From Ulva prolifera (Eukaryota; Chlorophyta; Ulvophyceae; Ulvales; Ulvaceae): a DNA stretch of 64,000 nt. This document shows, in pieces, positions 49,578 through 61,378 of this stretch. The notes beneath the pieces are model-generated. The model was not told the origin of the DNA, searched no databases, and saw only the letters and a list, made by a program, of their open reading frames with translations. The stretch covers positions 4,967,713 to 5,031,712 of the forward strand of contig CM041201.1 in NCBI GenBank assembly GCA_023078555.1, read 5' to 3'. The translations under genes were made by a program, and so were the position numbers. The first letter of the stretch is position 1. Every line of letters begins with the position of its first letter.

Positions 49578-52500
49578 TCACACAGCAACTTGGACGGAGG
49601 CGGTGGCGGGGGCACCAGAGCTCGATGCCCGGGGCGAGACTTTGCAGTAAAGACCATTCACTGTGTGAATGGTTGCCCCGGTTGTGACTCCCACATCTTC
49701 TGGTGCCATGTCCAGTGTGAAGTCGAAGCGACGCACAAGCAGAGCCAGTGCCACGCATCCTTCCAGCATTGCAAATTGATCCCCCACACACTTGCGTGAT
49801 CCCCCTCCAAATGGCAGATACGCAAAATTTGATGATGTCTGCACACCATGTCAACCACAACGTGAATTGCACATGCATCGGAAAATAGTATGCTTTTGAG
49901 ACAGCCCAACCTCACATGGCATGGATCACAGGCTAGAGCCACTGCAGGATGTCGTCCGACCCAAAGGAAGCCTATGCGAAATCAAGCGAGACATATTTCA
50001 GCTGGGTCTTAAACTCTGATACCGATTCGGGTGATGACGATCGTATTGCAACTGCTATGCTTGCTACAACACACAAACCAGCAATATCCAGGGACGCCAT
50101 GTCCGCTAATGTGCATGATCTATACCTTGACAATGCGGATGTCGGGCGAACGGAAGTTTGCACACCTCATTGGGATATAAGCTGGACGATTGATTGCTTG
50201 GTGTGTAGCCGCCCCAGCCTGGCATGTCTGGATTCTTGAACTCACGGGAGAACCGGGATGGGTCAAATTCGTTGGGGTTTTCCCACAGCTGCGGTGAGCG
50301 GTGGAGGTTCCAGGTCGACACAAAGATGTCACAGCCTTTCTGTAGCACGATCTCCTGCTCGATGCCAGTGCTACCTGGCGGCAGGTGCACCTCCTCAATG
50401 GGCCGCCGGATCAACACAGGGGGCTGCGGGTACAGGCGCAGGCTCTCGGCGACTGTCTGCACACAGAGAGCGGCCCTGAACTGCCTGAGCATGCGCCCAC
50501 AGCCACACTACTGCACATCTAATGTGCTATCATGCACTGCTATGCTACAGCGCAAGACGCTCAGAATCCCTGCACACTGAGGCACATTGCAAACACGACG
50601 CTCAGGCACTTGAGGCACTGCTGGCAGCCAGCGGTCTGTGTCCTGCAACAGACTGTCTGGTACACATCGAAAGCATGCTGATTGAACGGCGTGCTTGTCA
50701 AGTCCACCAACCCTGGCAGCTTGCTGCGCGTCAGCATATGTTGTGATCGATTTCAGCACACACGGGATGCAACAGACAAGATTGTTGCGGCCATTATCAT
50801 GATGTAGGAGCACACATTACGAAGAACGGGCATGTCCTTGATTTGATCCCATGTGATGCCATCACTGTCGCCGAGCATAGTGTCCACCTCGTCCTGGAGA
50901 GCAGCCATTGCGCTTCTATTCTGTGAGAGGCAGAAGATTGCCCAGGTCAAGGCGGCGGCGGTCGTCTCATGGCCGGCAATGAGGAAGGTCATGAGGTCAT
51001 CCCGCAGCTGCTTGCCTGTTGTGTCCTCACCGCGCATATCCACCAGGAAGCGCAACAGGCTCGGATCCTTGACATTGGCATAGTCACGTGCCTGCAAAGG
51101 GGGTGCGTGAGCTTGCATGCTCAAAACACTGCTTCCCTGTATCAGGGTGATCTCTACAGCACATGCTCCACATCACCATGGCCAGAAACAGGCGAGCCAT
51201 ATGACCTGAAACATGCAACCATGCATACTTCTTTTGCCTCAAAGCTAAAAAGAGGTCACCCCTGCCCGGGCATGATCTACTTCAAATTGGTGCTGTCATG
51301 CATAGGCAGTGAAGCATCATCGATAAAATGCAAAAAAAAGAGACGTGCCTGGAGGGACTCAATGTCATCCTCTTGCTTGGTGTTGATTGCAAGCCTGATA
51401 AGTTCGTCAAGCTGCTGGTCAAGGATGGCCATGTTGGCCTTGAAGTCACGCAGGCGTGGAACCACTACATCACTGAAGGGAATGTTCCAGTAGGGCAGAT
51501 AGAATGTCGATCGGTGCTCCTGCAGACCAGCAAACGCAGCCATCAAACAGACGCACGCCATCGAATGGACCAGGGCTGGTGTGACGCTTTCCACCGAAGC
51601 CTCCGATATACCACACAGATCCAGCGACGTAGTGTCATGAATCCACATGCGTGGTGAGTGCGTAGAAATTACCTACTTGAGTGCAATGCAAACGTGTGCC
51701 GTGGCGCTGTCATCAAACACGCTGCAGAGCATGAAGTCAGGAATTGTACATGGAGAATGACGGCCGTTTGGCATGCTACATTGCACTGCAGCAGCACTGC
51801 AGGTCGGAAATCACCGCTTCACGTAGGCATCGGTAGACTGCTTTGATGACTGGAGACTCTGTTGTGACTGATCCGAAGTCGTAATTGAAGACGCCCAGGC
51901 CAATGATATCAAGTCCCAAGGAGAGGAATTCATCCTCCATGTTCAAACGCATAGGCTTGCCTCCAGCTGTGCCGGCTTCAATTTTTTGTACCGTTCGATT
52001 GGTGCACGCAACGAACATGCTGACCATAGCATTCAGATATGCCTTGTGGAAGGCGGGCACAATCGCTCGCCTACGCTGCTTCCAGGTTTCAAGATCAGCA
52101 GGAATCAAGCCTTTGCCCATGATTGGCTCCAGAATCTCAGCAAGAATTCCTTTGTCGAAGGACATTGCCGCATCTTTGAGCACATGCTTTGCAATGACAG
52201 GGTCAGAGATGATGATGAAGCTCTTTGGACCAAAAGATAACCGAAAGAGCCCCCCTTTGACGAGATACCTGTACATGGTGATCGGCGCTTATGCCTCTGG
52301 TGCAGCTACAAGTCATTGCAACATGCGTGATTACCTGGCACCGCAGATTGCCTACAGACGCATAAACCGCAACAGCCCACTCCTATTCAGCGAGTCGCAG
52401 AGTCAAGTTTCAGCGTGCTCTGTGAAGCTACAGAACGGGCGAGCAATACTGGTGGTACTTACTGGTCATACAGGAAGGTGATGTAAGACCCTGTGAACTC

Positions 52501-52893
52501 TGATAGATCGCCCTCTGCCTCCGGCAGGAACTTGCCACCAGCATCTGGCTGCAGGTAACCTGCAGGACAAGGATTTCGTATCTGCGGCGCCAGCGTGGTA
52601 GTGAGCTGGCAATGGTGGCTGCTGCCTAGCCCCAATGCATCTGGCAACACCTGGCATGCGCCAGCAACAGCCGCACCTTGAGACAAAACCGTGACAAGAT
52701 GACTGAAACCGTCTTTGACGTTACCCTTGCCTTTGATGGCGGAGTAAACAAGGGCAAGCATGCCCGGGGTCAAAAACAATCCAACACCAAGTACTTCGGG
52801 GCTGAGAGCATGGGCTGCGTTGTTACGTGGTCTAGGTCGACACACGGCACCCAGGCGAGCCAGGCATGTGCTTTTGCCTTGAAATATATTCAT
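49578..52893 (-). CDS. CYP97B: Cytochrome P450 of the CYP97B type (carotenoid hydroxylase family)
   Basis: Six exons (52893-52463, 52268-51815, 51519-51349, 51091-50816, 50456-50166, 49838-49578) join into 627 codons. Key blocks are [20 protein letters not shown] (C-helix, WxxxR), the I-helix [10 protein letters not shown], the K-helix ESLR, FDPSRF, and the heme loop [18 protein letters not shown] with the axial Cys. The CYP97B-specific [13 protein letters not shown] and [13 protein letters not shown] are present. CYP97 enzymes hydroxylate carotene rings in plastids, and the B subfamily is the least characterised. The first 144 residues hold an Arg/Ala-rich leader and a hydrophobic stretch ([17 protein letters not shown]); plastid import is inferred. 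The third intron begins with GC instead of GT. Confidence 0.95.
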
Positions 52894-53800
52894 GTTGCGT
52901 GTCTTGTAGCCAGACTAGCTTCGCTGCTTTGGATTGGGCGAAGGTTGCTGGGCGAGGCACGTGCACGTGAGGAGATCGAATTCAGTGATCATCGACGCGG
53001 TGGTGTTCGTTCATCTCTTTGAGCCAGCGGCACACATTTGAAAGGAGAAGAGATGTGTGGGATCGTTCTGGCGTCACGCATGGCGTTGGCAGCGCTTTCC
53101 TCGGTCGTGTCCACATGCATATGTCGGCATACGCCGATGTCGTATGGTGTCAGGGTGACGGGTGCCATTTTGAAGGTGGTAATTGCTGCGCGCAATGCAA
53201 TAAAAAGTCACGCCATCACGAACTGCAATGCAATCACCGCCCCCAGCTTACGTGATGACGATATATGTACATGTGCTGTTCATGGACAGGTTCTGAAAGT
53301 GTGGATGCACTTCTGGAGGCTGGGGCCAGGCCTCAGCAGGGCGTGTTTCTCGAGCATGTTGACATGCACTCACAGCGAAGGGTGAAAGGAATATCGTGCC
53401 TCGGTCTACAGCGTGGTAACCGACACAATGCTGGCCAAATGCAAGTGCGCTGTGCCAGAATCATCGCAATGATGGGGAAGCATGTTACATTGGCGGCATG
53501 GCTTCCACCTTCTCTAAGGGCGCATCGAGCTTCGAGCTTCAGGTACAATTGCAGATGCCTGTCCTGCTTCCCAATCTGCATGGCCACAGCCTGATCCTGC
53601 CCTCAAACCAAAAAGCGGTCCTTCAGCCTGTATACCGCAGGCAACTGTTTCACAGCGGAACCAGAGTGAAGGCGCTTGTGTCGGCTTGGCTGAACTTACC
53701 GCATCTGCGCCGGTCAGCAGCCTGCGTCGAGGCGCCATCGTGGAGCGCTCCGGCGCTGACGTTTGAGGGGGCCAGTGGGTGAGTGACGCACAGGTCACCG
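52894..53800. other. Intergenic with one possible first exon
   Basis: The plus-strand frame at 53498-53778 starts MASTFSKGASSFELQ, is rich in Ser, Leu and Arg and poor in acidic residues like a transit peptide, and runs into a GTGAGT donor. No downstream exon could be attached, so it is reported only as a possibility. Part of it (GCATCGAGCTTCGAGC at about 53523) also matches a motif of the repeat array at 58.9-59.4 kb, which weakens the coding interpretation. Confidence 0.2.
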
Positions 53801-54520
53801 ATCCCCGGTGTACCTGGCCAGACAGCACGGATATCGCTTCGCTGGGCGATGCGAGAGTGGGGGACAGCCACCGGAAAACGCCCTGCGAGGGGGGTGAATG
53901 CTGCAGCTCCTGCTGCGTACCATGGGGCAGGTGAGGGCACGACAGCAAGTGTGGGTGTCCCGTCGCTGCTGGTGTGGTACGGGGCAGCAGGGGGGCCCGG
54001 GCCGGACGCTGACGTGGCGTCTCTGGAAGGCGCACGAGCGGTCGTGCATCTGGGGGGGGAGGGCGACATGAGATAGAATGGACTCGTCCGCGGCAAGGGC
54101 GGCTGACATGTTGAGCTGGGCTGCCGCGTGGGAGTGCAGCACACTTGCTGACGTGGGGAGCACTATGGAAAGGGCTTGGGGAGCCTTTGCTTCGAGCACT
54201 GCAGCACCGCCGGCGCATGTGGGAGCAGCTGCTGGGAAGTAAGGGTGGGACGTCTGTGCACCACGGGGCGGAGCGGGCGCGACCGAGGCAGGATCGTGAG
54301 TGTGCACTTGGTGTTTTTGCGCCTGGGTGTGGGTGCATGGGTTTTGGCGTTCACATGATGCGGGCTTGTTTGCATGGAGTTGGTTACTGAGCGGCTGCTT
54401 GTTCCGCCCAGGATGCTTGCTGCGGCTTGGGTGTTCTGTGCTGCTGCTCTTGTTCTGATATACCACGCTGTTCCTGCGGTGCAACCTGTCTCTCCAACTT
54501 GATCCCCGGTAACACACCCA
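53790..54520 (-). repeat. Dispersed repeat copy D1
   Basis: The minus-strand head box lies at about 54518-54470: GTTACCGGGGATCAAGTTGG and then AGAGACAGGTTGCACCGCAGG. Reading on in that direction, CA-containing sequence is followed by a C-rich zone around 53990-54060 with GGCCCGGGCCCCCC. The exact far end is not defined. The long Pro/Ser/His frames in this block are low complexity. Confidence 0.55.
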
Positions 54521-54949
54521 CTGAGTCTGCCTCTCTGCCTTCGTCCTTATATTGCACCCACGTACTCTCAGCCATGCCCAAGGTGCCCAATCACCGGACG
54601 GACTCGGCCAGGCCTCCTCACCTGGGTGGGCCGCAGTCCCGAGCATCCCCATGCATGGTGTTTTGTGAAGTAAAGTAAATCTGAGCCGTATCCTGAAGAG
54701 GATATTGACAACTCCGAATTAACGGGATCACATATGCCAAAAGGTAAGCCACCTGGAAACCCCCCTTTTGTGGCTGTGGTGCCTTGGACCGCTCTCCGTT
54801 GGGTGCCGGCTGTCACGTAACTTCGCTGTCCTTCGTCGCAGTGTGTTCGCCGGCCTATGTGCCTTTCCAGCTTGTCCTTATGACACATGACTCATGTGAC
54901 ATGAGGTCTCTGTATGACCTGATGCTATGGTGTTGTGCATTGGCTAATG

Positions 54950-55320
54950 GGCTGCGTGACAAGGACAAAGTCGGGGAGGCAGGTAGCACCGGCTGAACCA
55001 CGCGCAAGAACAGAAACACCACCGCCACCAGTGGACGCAGGCACAGCAACTCAAACACGTCTATGGCACCCGCGTGCAGCAGGACCGGCACACACCCCAC
55101 CCCCGCGGCTGCACACACCCATAGACACGCACACCCCCCCACGCGCCCAACATCCACAGGCACGCACTCACCCCTACACGCACGGCCCAATTCCCTGCGG
55201 CCACGTGTGCAAAGATCGACGCTGCTACCTTCCCCGGGGCCAAGCTGGCCAACGTGAACGCCCGGCCTTACAAAGCGCATGGATCTCCCCCCCCCCCCCC
55301 CCCCCCCCCCGGCCCGGAAC
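54950..55320 (+). repeat. Dispersed repeat copy D2 ending in poly-C
   Basis: The head box at about 54953-55000 reads GTGACAAGGACAAAGTCGGG and then GAGGCAGGTAGCACCGG. It is followed by a clearly CA/C-rich stretch (55015-55190) and a run of 24 C at 55287-55310 with GGCCCGG. It is oriented head to head with copy D1, about 430 bases away. Confidence 0.6.
55287..55310. repeat. Poly-C homopolymer, 24 bases
   Basis: This is an uninterrupted C tract at the far end of repeat copy D2. Length in the real molecule is uncertain because homopolymers are prone to sequencing error. Confidence 0.9.
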
Positions 55321-56688
55321 ACTCATCCACCCGGAAACCAAGCCACTCCCGCGCGGCACACAACGAGATGTGCGGCTGGGCCCAAGTTTACGCCGTCAGC
55401 TGGTCAGTGGCCAGGTGGCAAGGCTGAAGAGACACAGCACCGTTTTGCAGGCGAACTCGGGGTGTTGGAAGCACGCATGCAGCGTGCGTCATGCGGCACA
55501 CCTCACCACACCACTGCGCCATGCACTTCACGACAGCATTGTTGACCAGTGGATCGCAGTTTCGCGAGGCACGCAAAAAAATCGCTGGTGATCGCTCTCA
55601 ATTTGTTGCACTGAGCGCATAGCAACTTTCCGCATAAAGAATGGTGCAGCACACACATGTTCGGGGGTGATAGCACACGCAGAATAGTTGTTGGAGCTGG
55701 TGTGCAAGGAATGAGGGTCAGATTCAAACAGGAGATCACATGAGGTATATGTGAAGTGCTGATCGGGGGTTTTTTTTGGAGGAGCTGCCTGTTGGCTGTT
55801 TGCCCTCGAGGCTGCCAATTTCCACCACACAACCTCACTGAGAATTCACTTGGGGGTGTTGCAGGGGCGGGCTGAAAGTTGCAGTCAGCTAAAAAACCGG
55901 AATTGCCATTTTTGGGGCTGTTACGGAGGTGCACTACACCACACATGGATCACACCAGCCCAAAAATTTTCACATGCAACTCCTATAAGAGCCAGAAAAG
56001 CCACTGAGATGATGGACCTGGGGGGTGGCAAGGTGGCCTGCCCTGCATCCCGTCTGATCAGCTACACTGAAGTTGATCATGAACAGGCCAAATTGGCTCA
56101 CAAACTGGAGACAGAACAACGAACATGAACGCGACATTGTGAGTATTGAACGGTGTAAGTATTACGATGGTTTATCAATGTGTTATGTTGCAGTTGCTGC
56201 TGCTGAAGCGGTCTTCGAGCTCGCAGCAGCGGCGGCCTCCGCAAGCGTGTCGCACAATTGTGCTTAAGCCGGCATAACGATGCCGTGATAATTGACAACG
56301 GCGTCCTACTTTCGTGTCTGTTGAGCACATGTGGATGAGCGCTTGGCGATCGGTCATGGAAACTGAAGCCTGATCGTTCTGCGCTTCAGGTCCACTCGAG
56401 AACGGTTGTACCAAAGTCAGGGATTCCTGCGAACATCAGACGTACGAAACATACCATATGTGGTGCCTGGCCAGGCCTGGGCGCTTCGTCGGGATGTGAT
56501 AACGCGGGAGGCCGGACAACACCGGTGTGGCACTAAAAATCCCCTGTGTAGAGGGGACTGCTATGCAGCACCAGTGTCTTGCTTCTTAATTGGCCAGGCC
56601 CTACAACGGGATGGAATTTCTCAGAGTCCCGACAGCAATAGTCGACGCAGCGAGATTTTCGCTCTGCACGACCGAGGTCAGCATAGCT
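55321..56688. other. Intergenic upstream of the glutaredoxin gene
   Basis: Short frames only. A segment at 56010-56127 could read as MMDLGGGKVACPASRLISY, and an overlapping frame as NRPNWLTNWRQNNEHERDI followed by GTGAGT. Neither could be connected to anything. Confidence 0.3.
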
Positions 56689-56709
56689 ATGCTAGCATCT
56701 GCTGACGCA

Positions 56710-57562
56710 ATGGCCACACGTCCTGTGCGAATCCAGTCGCAAGTACGGCCAAGATTCGGGGGAGAAAGGGCATTGCGGCATAGAGTGCATGTCCGAAGTG
56801 CTACATGCTCAGGTTCGTGATGACCGGTTTTGGGGCCTCCCGTGTGCTGTGCACCAGCCTGCTGCGGTCGTGACACGGGGATCTGATATGCAGCCGTTTC
56901 TGAAGAGTTCAGAAAGGCAATAGATGCATACATTGAGGAGCATAAGGTGCTTGCATTCATAAAAGGTTCTACAGACTTCCCCCAATGTGGATTCTCCAAC
57001 ACAGTAGTCCAGATCCTCCAGCGGATGGAGATTCCATTTGAGACCGTCGACATCTTATCCAATGAGATGCTTAGGTCAGGCATGAAAGAATACTCTCAGG
57101 TGTGGTCACGCAGCGTTTACAGGTGCTCATGTTTGCAGCCTCTGCATCACACTGGGTACATGTGTTCTGGCCAGCCTGGCCCCTTGCACTGGCCGCAATG
57201 CAGAATGGCATGCGTAGGGTAGCTGTGTACTTCTTGCGGCTTTTGAAGACCTGCGGTCATCTTGTATCTATGCTTGTGCTTGCAGTGGCCAACTTTTCCA
57301 CAGGTGTACATTGATGGGGAATTCTATGGGGGTTGCGACATCTTGCTAGGTGCGAAGTATCCTGCACTGCAGCATTAACCGTTTGTGCAAAAGAATCTCA
57401 TTTCAGGGTCTAGCATGGCTTCGTCCTGGCCCAGGTTTCTGGGAGCATTGAGTCTGTCGCATTGCCCTGCACCTCACCTGGCTTGTCGCAACCATTTTTT
57501 GTGCAGAGGCATATAAAGATGGGACTCTTAAAGAAGAGCTCGAGAGAATCATGCTCGAGTGA
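56710..57562 (+). CDS. GRXS14: Monothiol CGFS glutaredoxin, probably plastid (GRXS14-like)
   Basis: Four exons (56710-56812, 56894-57099, 57286-57349, 57507-57562) join into 142 codons. The first 34 residues ([20 protein letters not shown], ending VRSATCS) are Arg/Ser/Ala rich without acidic clusters, a typical chloroplast transit peptide. An in-frame ATG at 56689 is an alternative start. The mature domain runs [35 protein letters not shown] with the CGFS active site, [40 protein letters not shown] and [13 protein letters not shown] glutaredoxins bind a labile 2Fe-2S cluster with glutathione and hand it to client proteins; plastid GRXS14 is the closest known type. It is a single-domain form without the BolA or tandem-Grx extensions of other subgroups. 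Confidence 0.93.
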
Positions 57563-58800
57563 ACACGTGGCCATATAGCAAACGTAACTGTATATCGCAC
57601 GGGGTGGCTGCTCAGGCGATCCTGTCTGCACTACCTCGCTCTTGTCCGTAGTCAGCTGCAGGCTAAGCAAGTGATGCATGGTACGACCAAGTCGTCTGCT
57701 CGATTCCTTGCCTCCGCAGCGACTTTGCAGGCAGTGTACCAAGCATGGCCACATCCGATGCCTGGTCTCCGTGGACAGTGGACAGTCTCCGGCACCGCGC
57801 ATGTGATCAGGCGACATTAGCACAGCTGGTGTCATCAAGTGAACGCGCTGCGTGGCCCACGATTCGCTGAATGTGCCGCCCGTATCACAACTTCCCACTT
57901 GCCTGTTCACACTGCTGGGACTTCAGGGGCTGTACCATAGAGCTTCGCCAATCGGGCGGTAGGCCTTTCCAGGGGGTGCACATGAAGTTTTTATGGCAGG
58001 CGACTTATACCTCAGTGCAAGATCAGGGGCTGACCTATTTAGCCACGCAGTACAGTTCAAATACGATGTGCCGTGTGCCAGAGTGTCGGTTGAAGTCATT
58101 GACATGCAAAACAAGTTCACAAGGCCGATTGCAGTTCCTCAACCTTCTGTACGTCACTGCTGTTAATGTGGTCGTGCCGAATAGATCGTCACGGAAGCAT
58201 TCGAAAGAGTGTGTACTGTGCAGCTGTATATGCAGTGTATTGTCTGAGGTGGAAAAGTGCACTGGTGCAGCCGTATGCCCTAGAGTATGTAGAGTAGAGT
58301 ATACAGTGCTCTGTATCCCCCGTACACAGAGGCGCGGTGGCTTGCATCTGCCCTTACGTTCTTCACACGCATGGCCGCTTCCGCCCTCTCTTGCATTCCG
58401 AGTCTGACTGGCACTGATTCCGCATACGGAACTCTCGCATCTTAATGTACACATTCTAGCGCGAAACTGAATCCTCGAGACCTGTTTTCTGTCGTGCAAC
58501 GTAAGAGTATGTGGCCTCTTCGTTGCTTGCGAGGCCTCAGACAGTCGATGTGTCGACACCTTTTGCACGTGTCACGCCAATGGAGCTTTGTACGCATGTA
58601 ATACACCAAGATGGTGTATCCTTGGCAGCTGGTTCGGATCAGCGTGGCATACGCCACCGCAATACAGGAAAGGCAGGAGGTTACAAAAAAAAGATTTGGG
58701 GAGAAAATGTGTGCCTTGCAGTAGCTGCTTCTGGATCAGCAGCCTGTATTGTACACTGTATTGCAAATCACTGGCCCTGTGCGTTTCCTTCTGCGTGTCC
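57563..58800. other. Intergenic, nothing supported
   Basis: Open frames such as 57410-57910 (minus) and 57871-58407 (plus) overlap each other and the glutaredoxin 3' end, and have no motif. Confidence 0.4.
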
Positions 58801-58839
58801 GGGGCTAGGGGGGGGAATATACATAATAAGTACAAGCGA

Positions 58840-59600
58840 CGAGCCCCCCTTCGGGGGGCTCTTGCGCTTGGATACTCGAAGCTGAAGCATGAAGCTCGAT
58901 GCTGGCGGAGCGCTGCAGCCAGCGTGGCCAGAGGTGCATCGCAGCTGCGGCGCTCTGCTGCTCGATGCACGGTGCTCGACGCTCAATGCGATCGATTTCT
59001 GTCGCAGAAAATTTGATGCATAAGTTATGATCAGAATATGTGATCGAAGCGGCCGCGTCCGTGGCGGAGCGCCGCTGAAAAGCTCGACAGCAAGTAGACG
59101 TGGCCCGAAGGGGGGCCCGACGGGGGGCCTGTTGGTCCTCGACGCTTGGAAAGAGCGATGCTCGACGCCGATGCAAGTGATGCCTGACACGCTGAAAACA
59201 GTACACATATTGCATATAAATTCTGTGATGCTTAAGCTGGCTCCGAAGCGGTCGCATCCGTGGCGGTGCGCTGCAGCCAGCGTGGCCAGAGGTGCAGCGC
59301 TCTGCTGCGCGATGCGTCATGCTCGAAGCTCGATGCAATTCGTTTAGGATACATTAGATATGAAGTATATAATTTAATTAAAATATGCGATGCCTCGGCT
59401 GCGCCAGAAGCGGCCGCGTCCGTGGCGGAGCGCCGCTGAAAGGCGCGTGGCCAGAGGTGCAGCGCAACTTCGACGCCCTACAGCGCTGCTGACGCACGAC
59501 GCGAACGTGAAACGACCTGCGTCGCGGTGTTCCCGGAAGCAGATGCACCGATGCGAAGCCGACGCCGAGGCCCCGACGCGGAGGCGAGGCCGGAATGGAG
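58840..59600. repeat. Local array of degenerate GC-rich repeats
   Basis: The block GAAGCGGCCGCGTCCGTGGC, continuing GGAGCGC, occurs at about 59046, 59246 and 59407 with few changes, so the spacing is about 200 and 160 bases. A second block, CAGCCAGCGTGGCCAGAGGT, occurs at about 58916 and 59274, with a shortened form near 59443. Short GCTCGATGC-type words fill the space between, and A/T-rich stretches with ATATG separate the units. The resulting overlapping open frames are repetitive and not genes. Confidence 0.75.
58841..58861. repeat. Perfect 9-bp hairpin
   Basis: GAGCCCCCC and GGGGGGCTC are perfect reverse complements separated by TTC. It stands at the left border of the repeat array. G/C-rich palindromic words (GGCCCGAAGGGGGGCCC) recur at about 59101-59117. 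Confidence 0.85.
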
Positions 59601-61378
59601 CAGCCGCCGGACAATCGATAGATAGATACAGTGATGCTGAATATAATACTTATGATAAGCTCTGCGGCCCATAGCGATGGCTTGATGGCACCCGAACAGC
59701 AACCAGAAAAGAGTTCGGGCCATGTGCCACATGAAGCGACCCCGGCAGTGCTTCTGCCGTCTGCTGTTGTCGTTGACGCAAATTCGACTGTTTCGTTGAC
59801 AGGTTCCACCCTCGCCGCGCGTGCATGCATGTGCATGCACATGCGCATTGAACGGTGTGGCGTGGTCATGCGCGCCTGTGGCCATGTGGTCACGCCCGTC
59901 CATCAGAGAGACGGCTTGTGGCTAGGGCTTGACAAAGAACATGTTTCCCCGCGCCGGGGCCCAGTTGTTAGAGTTTATCACTTTTAACGCCCGGGCCGCA
60001 GAACACTGTCTTCGTTCAGCCGGCCTGATGCCAGGGGTATTGGGACCGGGGTCAAGGTGGTTCAAAACAGACCTTCCTTGCAGCACTTCTGGCGTCGGAC
60101 CAGCGACTTGGCCAGGCCGCTCGTCCGAGCTCGGCGTCCGTGCGTGTAAACATGTGCGATCGCACAAAAGCGCGCTTCAGCATATAAGAATGACGTCGCT
60201 GTGAGATGCATGCATTCAAAGCGTTCAACAGAGAAATGCGCCCACCCGGTTCGCAAGGTATCGTGGCGTCTCGGTGGCAGCTTGCCTTTGTGGCGCCCGC
60301 CCGAATCAACGAGAGCGCGTTCTTTCGAACCCTTGAATTCGACTTGCGCATGCCTCGGCAGTGTCAGTCGGCATTGTCACTGAGCTCTCTTACTCTGTGA
60401 TATGAGCTAGTTCATGCGAGCATCTCGAAGCTCTCTGCGAATGTAGGTGACTGCATTCAGGAGCTGTGTATATAGCTGCCTTCACCGTCACATCGTGTAT
60501 ATATGCATCGCATGGACCGCAGTCTGTGGGTGTCGCGGATACACGGCGAGACGATCAGAAAACATATTCAGGCCTATTTATCAAAGATGTTTGATCAATC
60601 ATCGTGTCAGGAAGCTTGAAGAGCTTGAGCGTGGACGGAGTTGAAATGCCACATGCGAACCTTCGACTGTGGGAAGACTGGCGCTGCGCATCAACGGGTT
60701 CGTCCAGTCTAGATCGGACAGAAGCGGTGGGACATGATATGGTCGCCGTTGAATCAAGCTCGAGGTATGCAACGCGCATCGCAATCATCCAGCCGATCAC
60801 GCGAAGTGGCCGTTCGCCAGCTCGCACTGGTGTCGCGACAAGGAAGTCCGCAATGGCTCAAACATTCAGACCATAATCGTATGACAGATGGATTCGCTGT
60901 TTTTTCTATGCTACTAGCTGTATGTGGTTGGCTTGTAGACGGTGCTGAGCCATGACGTTTTAGCATGAGTTGAGCCTGGCTTGCTTTGTCCTGCGCCCGT
61001 CACGCAGGGCCGTGATGAGCTTTCCCCAGACCATAAAAAAAGTGTGAATATTGGTAAGACACATTTATCCAGATATCTGGGTAGTGCGTTGTTGATGTTG
61101 CTCTGTTTAGCTGTTGCGCTTTCCCGGAAAATTCGATCGAAGTAACGTTGTGATACAATGCAATTCCGTGTTGACCTAACCCGCCAGCAGTGTGGGCTTA
61201 TGCAAACGGTAGTGCCGCTACCTGGTCTACTCCTTCAACTACTTTTGGAGATGACTGATCGTCTTATTGATCGATAAAGCGATGCATGTAACGGCCCAGG
61301 CTAAACACGCATGCATGCGACGCTGAACCAGAGCATCTCATACTTGACCGCCTTGCGTGAGTGACGCCAGTGTTGCAG
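59601..61378. other. Intergenic, nothing supported
   Basis: There are several overlapping frames without motifs (for example 60604-60876 plus). The 5' exon or exons and promoter of the MYND-SET gene probably lie toward the right end. Confidence 0.35.

Noticed and set aside
53514-54652. Two long minus-strand frames (274 and 285 codons) rich in Pro, Ser, His, Ala
   Set aside because: Same situation: low-complexity sequence of repeat copy D1, overlapping one another in different frames.
54935-55591. 218-codon plus-strand frame including a poly-Pro run
   Set aside because: Runs through the CA/C-rich and poly-C tail of repeat copy D2; no motif.
57410-58568. Frames of 166-178 codons on both strands downstream of the glutaredoxin gene
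   Set aside because: They overlap one another and the glutaredoxin 3' exon antisense, and contain no motif.
61190-61250. Possible sixth head box of the dispersed repeat (minus strand, CCAGGTAGCGGCAC)
   Set aside because: Only a short core matches, with extra bases in the middle and no CA/C-rich tail; not distinguishable from chance.
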